Source: Limimaricola hongkongensis DSM 17492
Lineage (GTDB): Bacteria; Pseudomonadota; Alphaproteobacteria; Rhodobacterales; Rhodobacteraceae
DNA: 64,000 nucleotides
Reading direction: 5' to 3'
Assembly (NCBI RefSeq): GCF_000600975.2
Contig: NZ_KK088648.1
Coordinates: forward strand, 153,592-217,591
Made by a program: the position numbers and the translations under genes. This document shows, in pieces, positions 1 through 11,442 of this stretch. Each line of letters begins with the position of its first letter. The stretch's first letter is position 1. A model generated the notes under the pieces. The model was not told where the DNA came from. It did not search any database and saw only the letters and a program-made list of their open reading frames with translations.

Positions 1-1513
1 CCTCCGGGTTGCCCGCCATCACGTAGAGATCCCATGCAAAGACGTCGGCGGCGTGGTCTTCGCCCTCGGGCCGCCAGCGCACGATCTGGCCGTAATTGTT
101 CTCGGCCCGCGGGTTGGGGCCGCCCACGGGGGTTTCGTCGCCGCCCGCGTTGGGCTTCACCGCGCGGTTCTTGTTGTTGGTGAGCGCGCAGTAGGCTTCG
201 GCCCGCACCGGGTTGACCGCGACCCATTCGGGCCGGTCCATCGTGGTCGCGCCCACCGCCGAGCCCGCCTGGCGGGTGTGGATGTGGATCATCGCGCGAT
301 CCATGCCGGTCGTCTCCGGCGTCAGCGCCAGCCATTCGCCGCGCCCATCCTCGTGGAACTTCGCGACATAAAGCTGGCCCGCATCGAGCAGCCCGGAGGT
401 GTCGCCGCCTTCGACATAGACGTCGTCGGAGACGTAGCGATAGAGGAACTCGCCGCGCTCGTCATCGCCCAGATAGACCACGACCCGGCCATCGGCCGCC
501 AGCGTCACCTCGGCGTTCTCGTGCTTGAAGCGGCCCAGCGCGGTGCGCTTCACCGGGGTCGAGGACGCGTCAGAGGGGTCGATCTCCACGACATAGCCCG
601 CCCGGTTCGGCTCGTTCGGCTCGGCCGCGAGGTCAAAGCGCGCGTCGAACTGCTCGTAGGCATAGCGCGACGCATGGCCGATGCCGTAGCGGTCGAACCC
701 TTCGGGCAGCGCCAGTTCGGCGTCGGTGGAGCCGAAATAGCCGTTGAAGTTCTCTTCGCAGGTCAGATAGGTGCCCCACGGCGTGCGGCCCGCGCCGCAA
801 TTGTTGAAGGTGCCCAGGGCCTGCGTGCCCGACGGATCGGCCGAGGTCCGCAACAGCGCGTGACCGGCGGCGGGGCCGGTGATCCGCATCGGCGTGCGAT
901 GCGTGATGCGGCGGTTATAGGGGCTGTCGAGCACGACCTCGTAGCCGGCGCCGTTGTCCTTGACCTCGAACACCGCGACGCCCTGGCTGTCCTGCACCTG
1001 CCGGATGTCCTCGACCGAGGCGGGCTGGCCTTCGTCGTTGTCGGGCAGGTTGATCTCGAGATTGGCGTATTCGTGGTTCACCGCGATCACCTCGCGGCCA
1101 TCGATCGCGAAAAGATGCATGCCGTCGGTGTTCTCGCCCACCGCGCGGGCCTGCCCCTCATGGGTGGTGCCGCGGGCCGGGTCGAAGGCGGGCGCGTCGG
1201 AAAACAGCGGGTCGCCCCAGCTTGTCAGAACCTTCCATTCGTACCCTTCGGGCACATGCACGGTGAAATCGGTCGCGATCGGGATCGGCGTGAAGCCGAA
1301 ACGCGACACGGCATGCGCGCGGGCGCTGGTCGCCCCCATGACCCCCGACCCCATCACCGCGGCGCCCGAGCCAAAGGCCACCAGCCCCGACAGAAAGCCC
1401 CGGCGCGACACCGCGCCCGCGACGACGCGGTCGAAATCGGTGGTCTCGGCGGTCGGGCGGCGGCGCTCGTCCCAGTCGTCCCAGCTCAATGCGTTGAGTT
1501 GCTTGCGATCCAT
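1..1513 (-). CDS. PhoX-family phosphatase (DUF839), C-terminus beyond the window
   Basis: Reading leftward from ATG at 1513, the frame stays open to the left edge, so the 3' end is missing. About 504 codons are visible. The N-terminus carries a twin-arginine motif (SRRGFL, residues 36-41) followed by a hydrophobic stretch, so export by Tat is predicted. Downstream stretches such as VNHEYAN, NNCGAGRTPWGTYLTCEEN and KHENAEV are typical of PhoX/DUF839 proteins, which are calcium- and iron-dependent phosphomonoesterases active in the periplasm. The family role is release of phosphate from organic phosphoesters; the exact substrate here is not visible. It is divergent from the YihY gene. I see no Pho box in the gap, but I did not search it systematically. 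Confidence 0.88.
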   Translation of the reverse strand, partial: MDRKQLNALSWDDWDERRRPTAETTDFDRVVAGAVSRRGFLSGLVAFGSGAAVMGSGVMGATSARAHAVSRFGFTPIPIATDFTVHVPEGYEWKVLTSWGDPLFSDAPAFDPARGTTHEGQARAVGENTDGMHLFAIDGREVIAVNHEYANLEINLPDNDEGQPASVEDIRQVQDSQGVAVFEVKDNGAGYEVVLDSPYNRRITHRTPMRITGPAAGHALLRTSADPSGTQALGTFNNCGAGRTPWGTYLTCEENFNGYFGSTDAELALPEGFDRYGIGHASRYAYEQFDARFDLAAEPNEPNRAGYVVEIDPSDASSTPVKRTALGRFKHENAEVTLAADGRVVVYLGDDERGEFLYRYVSDDVYVEGGDTSGLLDAGQLYVAKFHEDGRGEWLALTPETTGMDRAMIHIHTRQAGSAVGATTMDRPEWVAVNPVRAEAYCALTNNKNRAVKPNAGGDETPVGGPNPRAENNYGQIVRWRPEGEDHAADVFAWDLYVMAGNPE

Positions 1514-1685
1514 GGCTCGTTCCCTCGTTGCGCAGGTCTTGCTGGCGTCGTGCTAGATGCTGCGCGTGACGGTCATGCGACATGGAGGTGAGGGTTTTGT
1601 TAAACCCCGCGCCGGTGCGCATCGGCGGAACGCAGCCGCCGCTTGCGGTGTTGCCCCTACGATGGACAGGCAGCGGAGGTCACCG

Positions 1686-2633
1686 ATGGCGCAGCACCGA
1701 AACCCGGACGCCCATCCGGGCGACATCAACAAGCCCGGCTGGTTCGCCACGCTCAAACGCGTCTATTCCGAGATCGGCGACGACCATGTCAGCCTGATCG
1801 CCGCCGGTTGCGCCTTTTACGGGCTGCTCGCGATCTTTCCCGGCATCGTCGCCGCCATGGCCATCGCCGGGCTGTTCTTCGACCCCGCCACCGTGGTCGG
1901 CCAGCTCGAAAGCCTGTCGGGCTTCCTGCCGCAGCAGGCCGCCGAGATCGTGCTCGGCCAGGCCAAGGAGGTCGCGGGCTCCGAGCAAGGCGGGCTCGGC
2001 CTCGCCGCGGTGTTCGGCATCCTCGTGGCGATCTACTCGGCCTCCAAGGGCGTGCAGTCGCTGGTCGAAGGTCTGAACGTCGCCTTCGAGGCCGAGGAAA
2101 GCCGCGGTCTCGTCTCCTATTACCTGCAGGTTCTGGCGCTGACGCTGGGCATGATCCTGGGCTTTTTGCTGATCGTCGCGGTGGCGGCGGGGCTTCCGGC
2201 GCTCCTGGGCGTGCTGCCCTGGGAGGGCACGACCGAGCTGATCCTCATCGTGGTGCGCTGGCCGGTGCTGCTCGCGCTGGTGGCGCTGGGGCTTGCGATT
2301 CTCTATCGCTACGGCCCCGACCGGGCCGAGCGCAAATGGCGCTGGATCACCCCCGGCGCGGCGCTGGCCTGCCTGCTGTGGCTGGTCGGATCGCTCGGCT
2401 TCGCCTTCTACGTCCGCAATTTCGGCGGCTACAACGAAACCTTCGGCGCGCTGGGCGGCGTGATCGTGCTCTTGATGTGGCTGTGGCTGTCCTCCTTCAT
2501 CGTGCTGCTGGGGGCCGAGTTCGACAGCGAGATGGAGCGCCAGGCCAAGCACGATCCAAAGCCCGACGACGCGGAGAACGACCCGCTGATGCAGGACGCC
2601 AAGGACGAGTCGGGCAAGCCGGTGGCGCAATGA
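1686..2633 (+). CDS. YihY/virulence factor BrkB family inner-membrane protein
   Basis: Predicted 315-aa multi-pass membrane protein of the YihY/UPF0761 family. The start at 1686 is chosen because GGAGGT ends five bases upstream at 1680 and the protein then begins MAQHRNPDAHPGD; the open frame upstream (from 1557) has no such site. It shows the family pattern: a soluble N-terminus with the conserved DDHVSLIAAGCAFYGLLA region, then six hydrophobic segments with glycine-rich turns, and a charged C-terminal tail rich in Asp, Glu and Lys. The function of the family is not established; some members were once called ribonuclease BN, which was an error. It stands alone between the phosphatase and the ilv operon. 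Confidence 0.9.
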   Translation: MAQHRNPDAHPGDINKPGWFATLKRVYSEIGDDHVSLIAAGCAFYGLLAIFPGIVAAMAIAGLFFDPATVVGQLESLSGFLPQQAAEIVLGQAKEVAGSEQGGLGLAAVFGILVAIYSASKGVQSLVEGLNVAFEAEESRGLVSYYLQVLALTLGMILGFLLIVAVAAGLPALLGVLPWEGTTELILIVVRWPVLLALVALGLAILYRYGPDRAERKWRWITPGAALACLLWLVGSLGFAFYVRNFGGYNETFGALGGVIVLLMWLWLSSFIVLLGAEFDSEMERQAKHDPKPDDAENDPLMQDAKDESGKPVAQ

Positions 2634-2721
2634 GCATGCCGGATCGACCCCGGGCACCCCTCTTCTGGAAATAATGTTGCCGTTACTGCCGAATCCACGA
2701 CACTTTATCCGCCGTTTGCGG

Positions 2722-2749
2722 TTGACGCTCTCGCCCGCCCGTGCATATC
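2722..2749 (+). promoter_or_regulatory. Candidate sigma-70 promoter of ilvBN
   Basis: TTGACG at 2722-2727 matches the -35 consensus at five of six positions. A weak -10 (CATATC, 2744-2749) lies 16 bases further on. It is placed about 30 bases before the leader peptide start, which fits transcription of the attenuator leader. The boxes are visible; their use is inferred. Confidence 0.55.
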
Positions 2750-2781
2750 TGCGCGGGCGGAGCATCAAAGGACCGGAGAGC

Positions 2782-2829
2782 ATGGATCTTCTCCTCGTAA
2801 TCGGTGAGGTAGGGCGCGTGGGCCGGTGA
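2782..2829 (+). CDS. ilv leader peptide (branched-chain amino-acid attenuator)
   Basis: A 15-codon reading frame, MDLLLVIGEVGRVGR, begins at ATG 2782 eight bases after GGAG of a ribosome site (ACCGGAGAG) and stops at 2829. Seven of its residues are Leu, Val or Ile, including LLLVI in a row. It ends 28 bases before an intrinsic terminator hairpin and precedes ilvB. This is the arrangement of translational attenuators that sense charged tRNA-Leu/Val/Ile: stalling on the run of branched-chain codons should favour an alternative fold and read-through into ilvBN. The antiterminator pairing was not worked out here. Confidence 0.78.
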   Translation: MDLLLVIGEVGRVGR

Positions 2830-2857
2830 CGGCAGGGACCATGACGGTCGACCATGC

Positions 2858-2883
2858 GCCCCCGGATCACCGGGGGCTTTTTT
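2858..2883 (+). terminator. Attenuator terminator in the ilvB leader
   Basis: A perfect 8-bp stem GCCCCCGG/CCGGGGGC (2858-2865 with 2870-2877) around the loop ATCA is followed by six T residues (2878-2883). It lies between the leader peptide and ilvB, so it should end transcription when branched-chain amino acids are plentiful. It also argues against an ilvB start upstream of it, although that frame is open from 2826. Confidence 0.88.
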
Positions 2884-2921
2884 GTACGCAGGGCGCGGCA
2901 GACAGACAGGACACGGGCACG

Positions 2922-4694
<1,773 letters not shown>

Positions 4695-4697
4695 CCG

Positions 4698-4740
4698 CGT
4701 TTCCTTCCAAGGAAACGCCCGGAAAATTGCAATTTTCCGG
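4698..4740 (+). repeat. Two adjacent perfect inverted repeats between ilvB and ilvN
   Basis: The first is CGTTTCCTT (4698-4706), two bases, then its exact complement (4709-4717). The second is an uninterrupted 22-bp palindrome at 4719-4740 made of CCGGAAAATTG and its complement. One base separates them. No T-run follows, so a strong intrinsic terminator is unlikely. They could form mRNA hairpins that set the ratio of IlvB to IlvN or protect the ilvB 3' end; the AT-rich core stands out in this GC-rich DNA. Confidence 0.8.
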
Positions 4741-4766
4741 CCCAGCGCCGGACAGGGAGCGACCCC

Positions 4767-5333
4767 ATGCTGAACATCAAGGAAGGCTCGACCAGCCACT
4801 CCGCCTACAACCTCCGCTCGGTCTATTCCGACATCGAGGAACGCCACACCCTCGCCGTGATCGTCGAGAACGAACCCGGCGTGCTGGCCCGCGTCATCGG
4901 CCTGTTCTCGGGCCGCGGCTACAACATCGAAAGCCTCACCGTGGCCGAGATCGACCACACCGGCCACATGTCGCGCATCACCCTCGTCACCTCCGGCACG
5001 CCGCAGGTGATCGAACAGATCAAGGCGCAACTGGGCCGCATCGTGCCGGTCCACGAGGTGCATGACCTTACCGTCGAAGGCCCCACGGTCGAACGCGAAC
5101 TGGCGCTGTTCAAGGTGCGCGGCGAAGGCGATCACCGGGTCGAGGCGCTGCGCCTCGCCGACATCTTTCGCGCCAACGTGGTCGACTCGACGCTCGAAAG
5201 CTTCGTGTTCGAGATCACCGGCACGCCCGAAAAGATCGACGCCTTCGCCGACCTGATGCGCCCGCTCGGGCTCACCGAGCTGGCCCGCACCGGCGTCGCC
5301 GCCCTGTCGCGCGGCCCCGAGGCGCGCGTCTGA
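4767..5333 (+). CDS. ilvN: Acetolactate synthase, small (regulatory) subunit
   Basis: Predicted 188 aa, slightly longer than the E. coli IlvH type (about 160 aa) because of an N-terminal extension (about 25 residues before HTLAVIVENEPGVLARV). The ACT domain is plain: the ENEPGVLARVIGLFSGRGYNIESL segment covers the first strand-helix, and a second conserved half (RVEALRLADIFRANVVD) fills the C-terminal domain. In the family this subunit activates IlvB and binds valine for feedback inhibition. AGGGAG before ATG 4767 supports the start. It is the last gene of the ilv operon; a hairpin at 5341-5371 follows. Confidence 0.95.
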   Translation: MLNIKEGSTSHSAYNLRSVYSDIEERHTLAVIVENEPGVLARVIGLFSGRGYNIESLTVAEIDHTGHMSRITLVTSGTPQVIEQIKAQLGRIVPVHEVHDLTVEGPTVERELALFKVRGEGDHRVEALRLADIFRANVVDSTLESFVFEITGTPEKIDAFADLMRPLGLTELARTGVAALSRGPEARV

Positions 5334-5340
5334 GCCGCTG

Positions 5341-5371
5341 ACGCCGCGCGAGGCTTGCCCCCGCGCGGCGT
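5341..5371 (+). terminator. Hairpin after ilvN
   Basis: A 10-bp perfect stem ACGCCGCGCG (5341-5350) pairs with 5362-5371. Only a weak pyrimidine tract follows (TTCCTGCCTTCC), so it may be a poor intrinsic or a Rho-assisted terminator. Confidence 0.5.
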
Positions 5372-5407
5372 TCCTGCCTTCCTGTGATCTTCACGAGGGA
5401 GGACCAC

Positions 5408-6340
5408 ATGGCCGCGCAGAAGATCATCATCGACACCGATCCCGGTCAGGACGACGCCGTCGCCATCCTGCTCGCCCTCGCCTCGCCCGAGCTTCAGGTG
5501 CTCGGCCTCACCGCCGTCGCCGGCAACGTGCCGCTCGACCTGACCCAGCGCAACGCGCGCCAGGTGGTCGAACTGGCGGGCCGCGACACGCCGGTCTTCG
5601 CGGGCTGCGCAGCCCCCATCGCCCGCCCGCTCGTCACCGCCGAACACGTGCACGGCAAGACCGGGCTCGACGGCATCACCCTGCCCGATCCCAGCCTGCC
5701 GCTTCAGGAGCAGGACGGCGTCGATTTCATCATCGACACGCTGCGCCGCGAGCCGGAGAACACCGTCACGCTCTGCCCGCTCGGGCCGCTCACCAACATC
5801 GCCACCGCCTTTCGCCGCGCCCCCGACATCGTCGCGCGCGTGCAGCGCATAGTGCTGATGGGCGGCGGCTTCTTCGAAGGCGGCAACATCACCCCGGCGG
5901 CCGAGTTCAACATCTATGTCGATCCCGAGGCCGCGAGCGAGGTCTTCGCCTGCGGCCGCCCCATCACCGTCCTGCCGCTCGATGCCACGCACAAGGCGCT
6001 CACCTCCAAGGACTGGATCGCCAGGATGCGCGGCATGGGGCGGATCGGCGAGGTGGTCGCGAGCTGGACCGATTTCTTCGAACGCTTCGACACCGAGAAA
6101 TACGGCTCCGAAGGCGCGCCGCTGCATGATCCTTGCGTCATCGCGTGGCTGCTGCGCCCGGATCTCTTCTCGGGTCGCGAGATCAATGTCGAGATCGAAA
6201 CCGGATCGGAGCTGACGCTGGGCATGACCGTGGCCGATTGGTGGGGCGTGACCGACCGGCCCAGGAACGCGCTGTTTCTCGGCGATGTCGACCGCGACGG
6301 GCTCTTCGATCTGCTGAGCGAGCGGATCGAGCGGCTCTGA
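5408..6340 (+). CDS. Nucleoside hydrolase (IunH/RihA type)
   Basis: Predicted 310 aa, the usual length for inosine-uridine preferring nucleoside hydrolases, which cleave the N-glycosidic bond of ribonucleosides in salvage. The calcium-binding signature is DTDPGQDDA at residues 9-17, close to the start as expected. LCPLGPLTNIA and VLMGGGFFEGGNITPAAEFNIYVDPEAA are the conserved central stretches, and DATHKAL with a later LHDPCVIAW supplies the His/Asp pair near the active site. The start at 5408 is set by GAGGGAGG just upstream; the open frame from 5384 has no site. Base specificity cannot be read from the sequence. It is monocistronic by layout. Confidence 0.93.
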   Translation: MAAQKIIIDTDPGQDDAVAILLALASPELQVLGLTAVAGNVPLDLTQRNARQVVELAGRDTPVFAGCAAPIARPLVTAEHVHGKTGLDGITLPDPSLPLQEQDGVDFIIDTLRREPENTVTLCPLGPLTNIATAFRRAPDIVARVQRIVLMGGGFFEGGNITPAAEFNIYVDPEAASEVFACGRPITVLPLDATHKALTSKDWIARMRGMGRIGEVVASWTDFFERFDTEKYGSEGAPLHDPCVIAWLLRPDLFSGREINVEIETGSELTLGMTVADWWGVTDRPRNALFLGDVDRDGLFDLLSERIERL

Positions 6341-6462
6341 CCGGGACCATGGCGCGGGCCGAGGCCGGTGGATTTGCGTATTTTGGGAACAAAGTGGCCG
6401 GTTTCGCGGAATTTCGGGCCCGCCACGCTTGGCGCAGGCCGCGCAGGGCATAGATCGAAGCC

Positions 6463-7866
6463 ATGAGCCTGCATATCCCCTTCGACAACAGCTACGCCCG
6501 CCTGCCCGACCGCCTGTTCACCCGGCAGGCGCCGGTGCCGGTGGCCAGCCCCGGCTGGATCGCGCTGAACGACCGCCTCGCGCGCGATCTCGACCTCGAT
6601 GCGCAGGCGCTGCGCTCGGATGAAGGGCTGCGCGTCTTTGCCGGCAACGCCGTGCCCGACGGGGCGGCGCCGCTGGCCCAGCTTTATGCCGGGCACCAGT
6701 TCGGCCAGTGGAACCCGCAGCTCGGCGATGGGCGGGCGATCCTTCTGGGCGAAATCCTCGGCCCCGACGGCATCCGCCGCGACATCGCGCTCAAGGGGTC
6801 GGGGCGCACACCCTATTCCCGCATGGGCGACGGGCGGGCCTGGCTCGGGCCGGTGATCCGCGAATACATCATGAGCGAGGCGATGCATGCGCTCGGCGTG
6901 CCGACCACCCGCGCGCTCGCCGCCGTCACCACCGGCGAAGAGGTGATCCGCGAGACCGTCCTGCCCGGCGCGGTGCTGACCCGCGTCGCGCAAAGCCATA
7001 TCCGCGTCGGCACCTTCCAGATCCTCACCGCGCGCGGCGATCATGACGGGCTGCGCGCGCTGGCCGATCACACCATGGCGCGGCACTACCCCGACGCGGG
7101 CAGCGTGCCGGAGATGCTGGCGCAGATGGTGGCCCGGCAGGCCGATCTGATCGCCCGATGGATGAGCCTCGGCTTCATCCACGGCGTGATGAACACCGAC
7201 AATTGTTCGGTCGCGGGCGAAACCATCGATTACGGCCCCTGCGCCTTCATGGACGGCTACCATCCGGGCCGGGTCTTTTCCTCGATCGACGCGCATGGCC
7301 GCTACGCCTATGGCAACCAGCCGCAGGTGGCGCTGTGGAACATCGCGCAATTCGCCACCGCGCTGGTGCCGCTGATGCCCAATCAGGACCGCGCGGTCGA
7401 GGATTTCACCGCCATCATCAACCGCTTTGCCGATCTCTACCAATCCGCATGGCTCGACCGTTTCGGCGCCAAGATCGGGCTGGCCGAACCCACCCCCGAA
7501 GATCGCGCGCTGATCGAGGCGCTGCTCACCGCCATGAGCGCGGCGGGCACCGATTTCACCAACGGCTTCAGGGCACTGGCCGAGGATGCGCCCGAGCGCA
7601 GCGGCGCGGATGCCGACTGGATCGCCCGCTGGCGGGCGCGCGGGCCGGACCTGTCCGTCGCGGCGGCGGCCAACCCGGTCGTGGTGCCGCGGCTGCACCG
7701 CATCGAAGCCACCATCACCGCCGCCATGGCGGGCGATCTTTCCGTGTTCGACGACATGCTCACGGTGGTGACCGCGCCCTTCGAGCCGGATCCGGCGCTG
7801 GCCAAAATCCATGTTGCGCCGCCAGCCGGGCATGAGAAAGTCGACAAGACCTTCTGCGGCACTTAA
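6463..7866 (+). CDS. selO: Protein adenylyltransferase SelO (YdiU/UPF0061)
   Basis: Predicted 467 aa pseudokinase-fold enzyme that transfers AMP from ATP to Ser, Thr or Tyr of target proteins, linked to redox homeostasis in studied members. Family hallmarks are continuous: [40 protein letters not shown], then [27 protein letters not shown], which holds the metal-binding Asn and Asp residues. The last four residues are FCGT, so a Cys sits third from the end (residue 465), the place where the eukaryotic homologue has selenocysteine. Targets are unknown. It stands alone between the nucleoside hydrolase and a histidine kinase. Confidence 0.96.
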   Translation: MSLHIPFDNSYARLPDRLFTRQAPVPVASPGWIALNDRLARDLDLDAQALRSDEGLRVFAGNAVPDGAAPLAQLYAGHQFGQWNPQLGDGRAILLGEILGPDGIRRDIALKGSGRTPYSRMGDGRAWLGPVIREYIMSEAMHALGVPTTRALAAVTTGEEVIRETVLPGAVLTRVAQSHIRVGTFQILTARGDHDGLRALADHTMARHYPDAGSVPEMLAQMVARQADLIARWMSLGFIHGVMNTDNCSVAGETIDYGPCAFMDGYHPGRVFSSIDAHGRYAYGNQPQVALWNIAQFATALVPLMPNQDRAVEDFTAIINRFADLYQSAWLDRFGAKIGLAEPTPEDRALIEALLTAMSAAGTDFTNGFRALAEDAPERSGADADWIARWRARGPDLSVAAAANPVVVPRLHRIEATITAAMAGDLSVFDDMLTVVTAPFEPDPALAKIHVAPPAGHEKVDKTFCGT

Positions 7867-7939
7867 GAGCGGTGGAACCGCGCGGCCGATTTGCGAATGA
7901 CCGCCATGCACGCGGTGGTACCGGTAAGAAAGTGAGCCT

Positions 7940-9049
7940 GTGAGAGACGTCTTCGACCATACGAGCGAACGCCGGGCCGAAGCGATCCGGTCGCTGGGAA
8001 TCATGGACAGCGAAGACGAGGCCGATTTCGACGAGATCACCAGCTATGCCGCGGAGATCTGCGAAGCGCCGATCTCGCTGGTCACGCTGGTCAACGACGA
8101 ACGTCAATGGGCGAAATCGGCCTTCGGCACGCAGCAGCGCGATTACACGATGGACGAGTCGATCTGCGCGCACGGGCTCTCCGGTCCCGATTTTCTCGAA
8201 ATCGAGGACACCGCCGCCGACCCGCGCACCCGCGACAACCCGCTGGTCACCGGCCCCGACCCGATCCGCTATTACGGCGGCGCGATTCTCAAGCTGGGCG
8301 ACACCACGCCGATCGGCGCGCTGTGCATTCTCGACCGCAAGCCGCGCCGGCTTTCGGACGCCACCAAGCGGCTCCTGATCATCCTCGCGCGGCAGGTGAC
8401 GCGCCGGATGGAGCTGCGCCGCGCGCTGGCGGCGCAGGAAACGCTGGCCAGCGAGGTCGATCACAGGGTCAAGAATTCGCTGCAGATGGTGACCGCCCTG
8501 GTCCGCATCCAGCGCGCGCAGGCCCGCAGCGACGAAACCCGCGAGGCGCTGTCCGAAACCATCGACCGGCTCTCGGCGATCTCGCTTCTGCACGCGGAGC
8601 TGCACAAGGTGTCGGCCCGCAACGAGATCGCCCTGCACCAGTTCCTGCCGGACATCATCCGGCATCTCGAAACCACCCTGCCCCCGAACGTCGCGATCCG
8701 CCACCGGCTGGTGCCGCTGATGGTGCGCTCCGAGGTCGCGGCCTCGCTGGCGCTGCTGCTCAACGAAGCCGTGGCCAACGCCGCCAAGCACGCCTTTCCC
8801 GAAGGCCGCGACGGCCGGATCGACGTGGCGCTGGAGCTGGCGGGCGGCGAAGCCCGCCTGTCGGTCGTCGATGACGGCGTCGGCAGCGACCGGCTCGAAG
8901 CCGCCCCCGAACGCGGCAGCGGCCTTGGCCGGCAGATCATCGACGCCTCGGTGGCGCGGGTGAATGGCGAGATCTTCCGCCGCAGCGGCGCGGAAGGCAC
9001 CCGGATCGAGATCCGCTTTCCGGCGCCGCGGCTGCTGCCCGACGCCTGA
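7940..9049 (+). CDS. GAF-domain sensor histidine kinase (HisKA_2 type)
   Basis: Predicted 369-aa soluble kinase with no membrane segment. Residues about 10-155 form a GAF domain of the group with the ERRAEAIRSLGIMDSEDEADFD start and the LVTLVNDERQWAKSAFG stretch. A HisKA_2 dimerisation domain follows with the phosphoacceptor His175 in DHRVKNS. The C-terminal HATPase has the N box NEAVANAAKHAF and glycine-rich DDGVGSD and GSGLGRQII. The start is GTG at 7940, needed to keep the conserved GAF N-terminus; an internal ATG at 8003 would cut into it. The ligand is unknown. No response regulator is adjacent, so its partner is encoded elsewhere. Confidence 0.88.
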   Translation: MRDVFDHTSERRAEAIRSLGIMDSEDEADFDEITSYAAEICEAPISLVTLVNDERQWAKSAFGTQQRDYTMDESICAHGLSGPDFLEIEDTAADPRTRDNPLVTGPDPIRYYGGAILKLGDTTPIGALCILDRKPRRLSDATKRLLIILARQVTRRMELRRALAAQETLASEVDHRVKNSLQMVTALVRIQRAQARSDETREALSETIDRLSAISLLHAELHKVSARNEIALHQFLPDIIRHLETTLPPNVAIRHRLVPLMVRSEVAASLALLLNEAVANAAKHAFPEGRDGRIDVALELAGGEARLSVVDDGVGSDRLEAAPERGSGLGRQIIDASVARVNGEIFRRSGAEGTRIEIRFPAPRLLPDA

Positions 9050-9054
9050 GGGAT

Positions 9055-9080
9055 TGCCGCGGCCCGCCGGGGCCGCGGCA
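9055..9080. terminator. Shared hairpin between convergent genes
   Basis: Stem TGCCGCGGCCC (9055-9065) and its complement (9070-9080) with a 4-base loop lie between the kinase gene and the convergent cyclophilin. There is no T-run on either side, so it may act with Rho or simply protect both 3' ends. Confidence 0.5.
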
Positions 9081-9087
9081 GGCGGCG

Positions 9088-9633
9088 TCACTCGGTGACG
9101 CGCACCTCGCGCATCACGTCCGGCGCGCCGATCACGGCGCCGTTCGCCCCCTCGCCGCGCTTGATCGCGTCGAGCACGTCGAGCCCGTCGGTCACCTCGC
9201 CCACGACCGTGTACTGGCCGTTGAGGAAATCGCCCGGCGCGAACATGATGAAGAACTGGCTGTTGGCCGAATTCGGGTCCTGGCTGCGGGCCATGCCCAC
9301 GGTGCCGCGCTCGAACGGCCTGTCCGAGAACTCCTGCACGAGATCGTCGCGCTCGGAGCCGCCCATGCCGGCCATCGACATGTCGCCGCCCGTCCGGCCG
9401 AACTCCACGTCGCCGGTCTGCGCCATGAAGCCGTCGATCACGCGGTGGAACACCACGCCGTCATAGGCGCCGTCGCCCGCCAGCGCGGTGATCTGCTCGA
9501 CATGGTTGGGCGCGACATCCTCGAACAGGTCGATGCTGATCGTGCCCTCGGCCTCGCCGGCGACGTCGATCTCGATCCCGGTGGCGGCGGCGGGCGACGC
9601 GGCGAGCGCGAGAAGAACCGCGAGCTTACGCAT
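9088..9633 (-). CDS. Exported peptidyl-prolyl cis-trans isomerase (cyclophilin type)
   Basis: Predicted 181 aa. A signal peptide is visible at the N-terminus ([17 protein letters not shown]), placing the enzyme in the periplasm, where it would speed proline isomerisation during protein folding. The cyclophilin core is complete: [27 protein letters not shown] and NGQYTVVGEVTDGLDV. It lies downstream of, and overlaps by 8 bases, a cytoplasmic paralogue, so the two are co-transcribed. It is probably the counterpart of E. coli PpiA, but I leave the symbol open because of the paralogue. Confidence 0.92.
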   Translation of the reverse strand: MRKLAVLLALAASPAAATGIEIDVAGEAEGTISIDLFEDVAPNHVEQITALAGDGAYDGVVFHRVIDGFMAQTGDVEFGRTGGDMSMAGMGGSERDDLVQEFSDRPFERGTVGMARSQDPNSANSQFFIMFAPGDFLNGQYTVVGEVTDGLDVLDAIKRGEGANGAVIGAPDVMREVRVTE

Positions 9634-10132
9634 CGGCGGCCACCTTGACGCTGATCATCCGGTCGGGGTTCGCGGGCGGCTCGCCCTTGGTGATCTTGTC
9701 GACATGCTCCATCCCCTCGATCACGCGGCCATAGACCGTGTATTGCTTGTTGAGGAAATGGTTGTTGCTGAAATTGATGAAGAACTGGCTGTTGGCCGAG
9801 TTCGGGTTGGCCGAACGCGCCGCCCCCAGCGTGCCCCGGTCATGCGGCACGTTGGAAAACTCCGCCGGAAGATCCGGCTTGTCCGACCCGCCGGTGCCGG
9901 CGCGGCGCGGGTTGTAGTCCTTTTCCATGTTGGCGTGCTCCACGTCGCCGGTCTGCGCCATGAAGCCGTCGATCACGCGGTGGAAGGCGACGTTGTCATA
10001 GGCACCGGCGCGGGCCAGCTCCTTCATCCGCTCGGCATGCTTGGGCGCCACGTCGGGCAGAAGCTCGATCACCACCGGGCCGTCCTTGAGCTCGATGATG
10101 ATGGTGTTCTCGGGGTCCTTGATCTCGGCCAT
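9626..10132 (-). CDS. Cytoplasmic peptidyl-prolyl cis-trans isomerase (cyclophilin type)
   Basis: Predicted 168 aa without a signal peptide, opening [15 protein letters not shown]. It shares [14 protein letters not shown] and [12 protein letters not shown] with its downstream neighbour but also has a short insertion ([18 protein letters not shown]) before the substrate-binding loop. It is predicted to assist folding in the cytoplasm. It is first in a two-gene operon with the exported cyclophilin; this pair looks like a gene duplication followed by different targeting. It is divergent from pgk, with about 120 bases between their start codons. Confidence 0.93.
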   Translation of the reverse strand: MAEIKDPENTIIIELKDGPVVIELLPDVAPKHAERMKELARAGAYDNVAFHRVIDGFMAQTGDVEHANMEKDYNPRRAGTGGSDKPDLPAEFSNVPHDRGTLGAARSANPNSANSQFFINFSNNHFLNKQYTVYGRVIEGMEHVDKITKGEPPANPDRMISVKVAADA

Positions 10133-10251
10133 TGCCGGTCCTCCTGCTGCTTTGCCCCCGACATAAGGCGGCGCCGCGCGTAAGCCAATGGCTTGAGAGC
10201 CCCGGCCCCGGGCGCTACCTATTCGCCAAGCAGAAACGGAAAGGACGGCGC

Positions 10252-11438
<1,187 letters not shown>

Positions 11439-11442
<4 letters not shown>

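Noticed and set aside
10182..10198. Palindrome AAGCCA-A-TGGCTT and a TTGAGA box as a pgk promoter/operator
   Set aside because: No acceptable -10 lies 16-18 bases downstream, and a 13-base palindrome alone is weak evidence.
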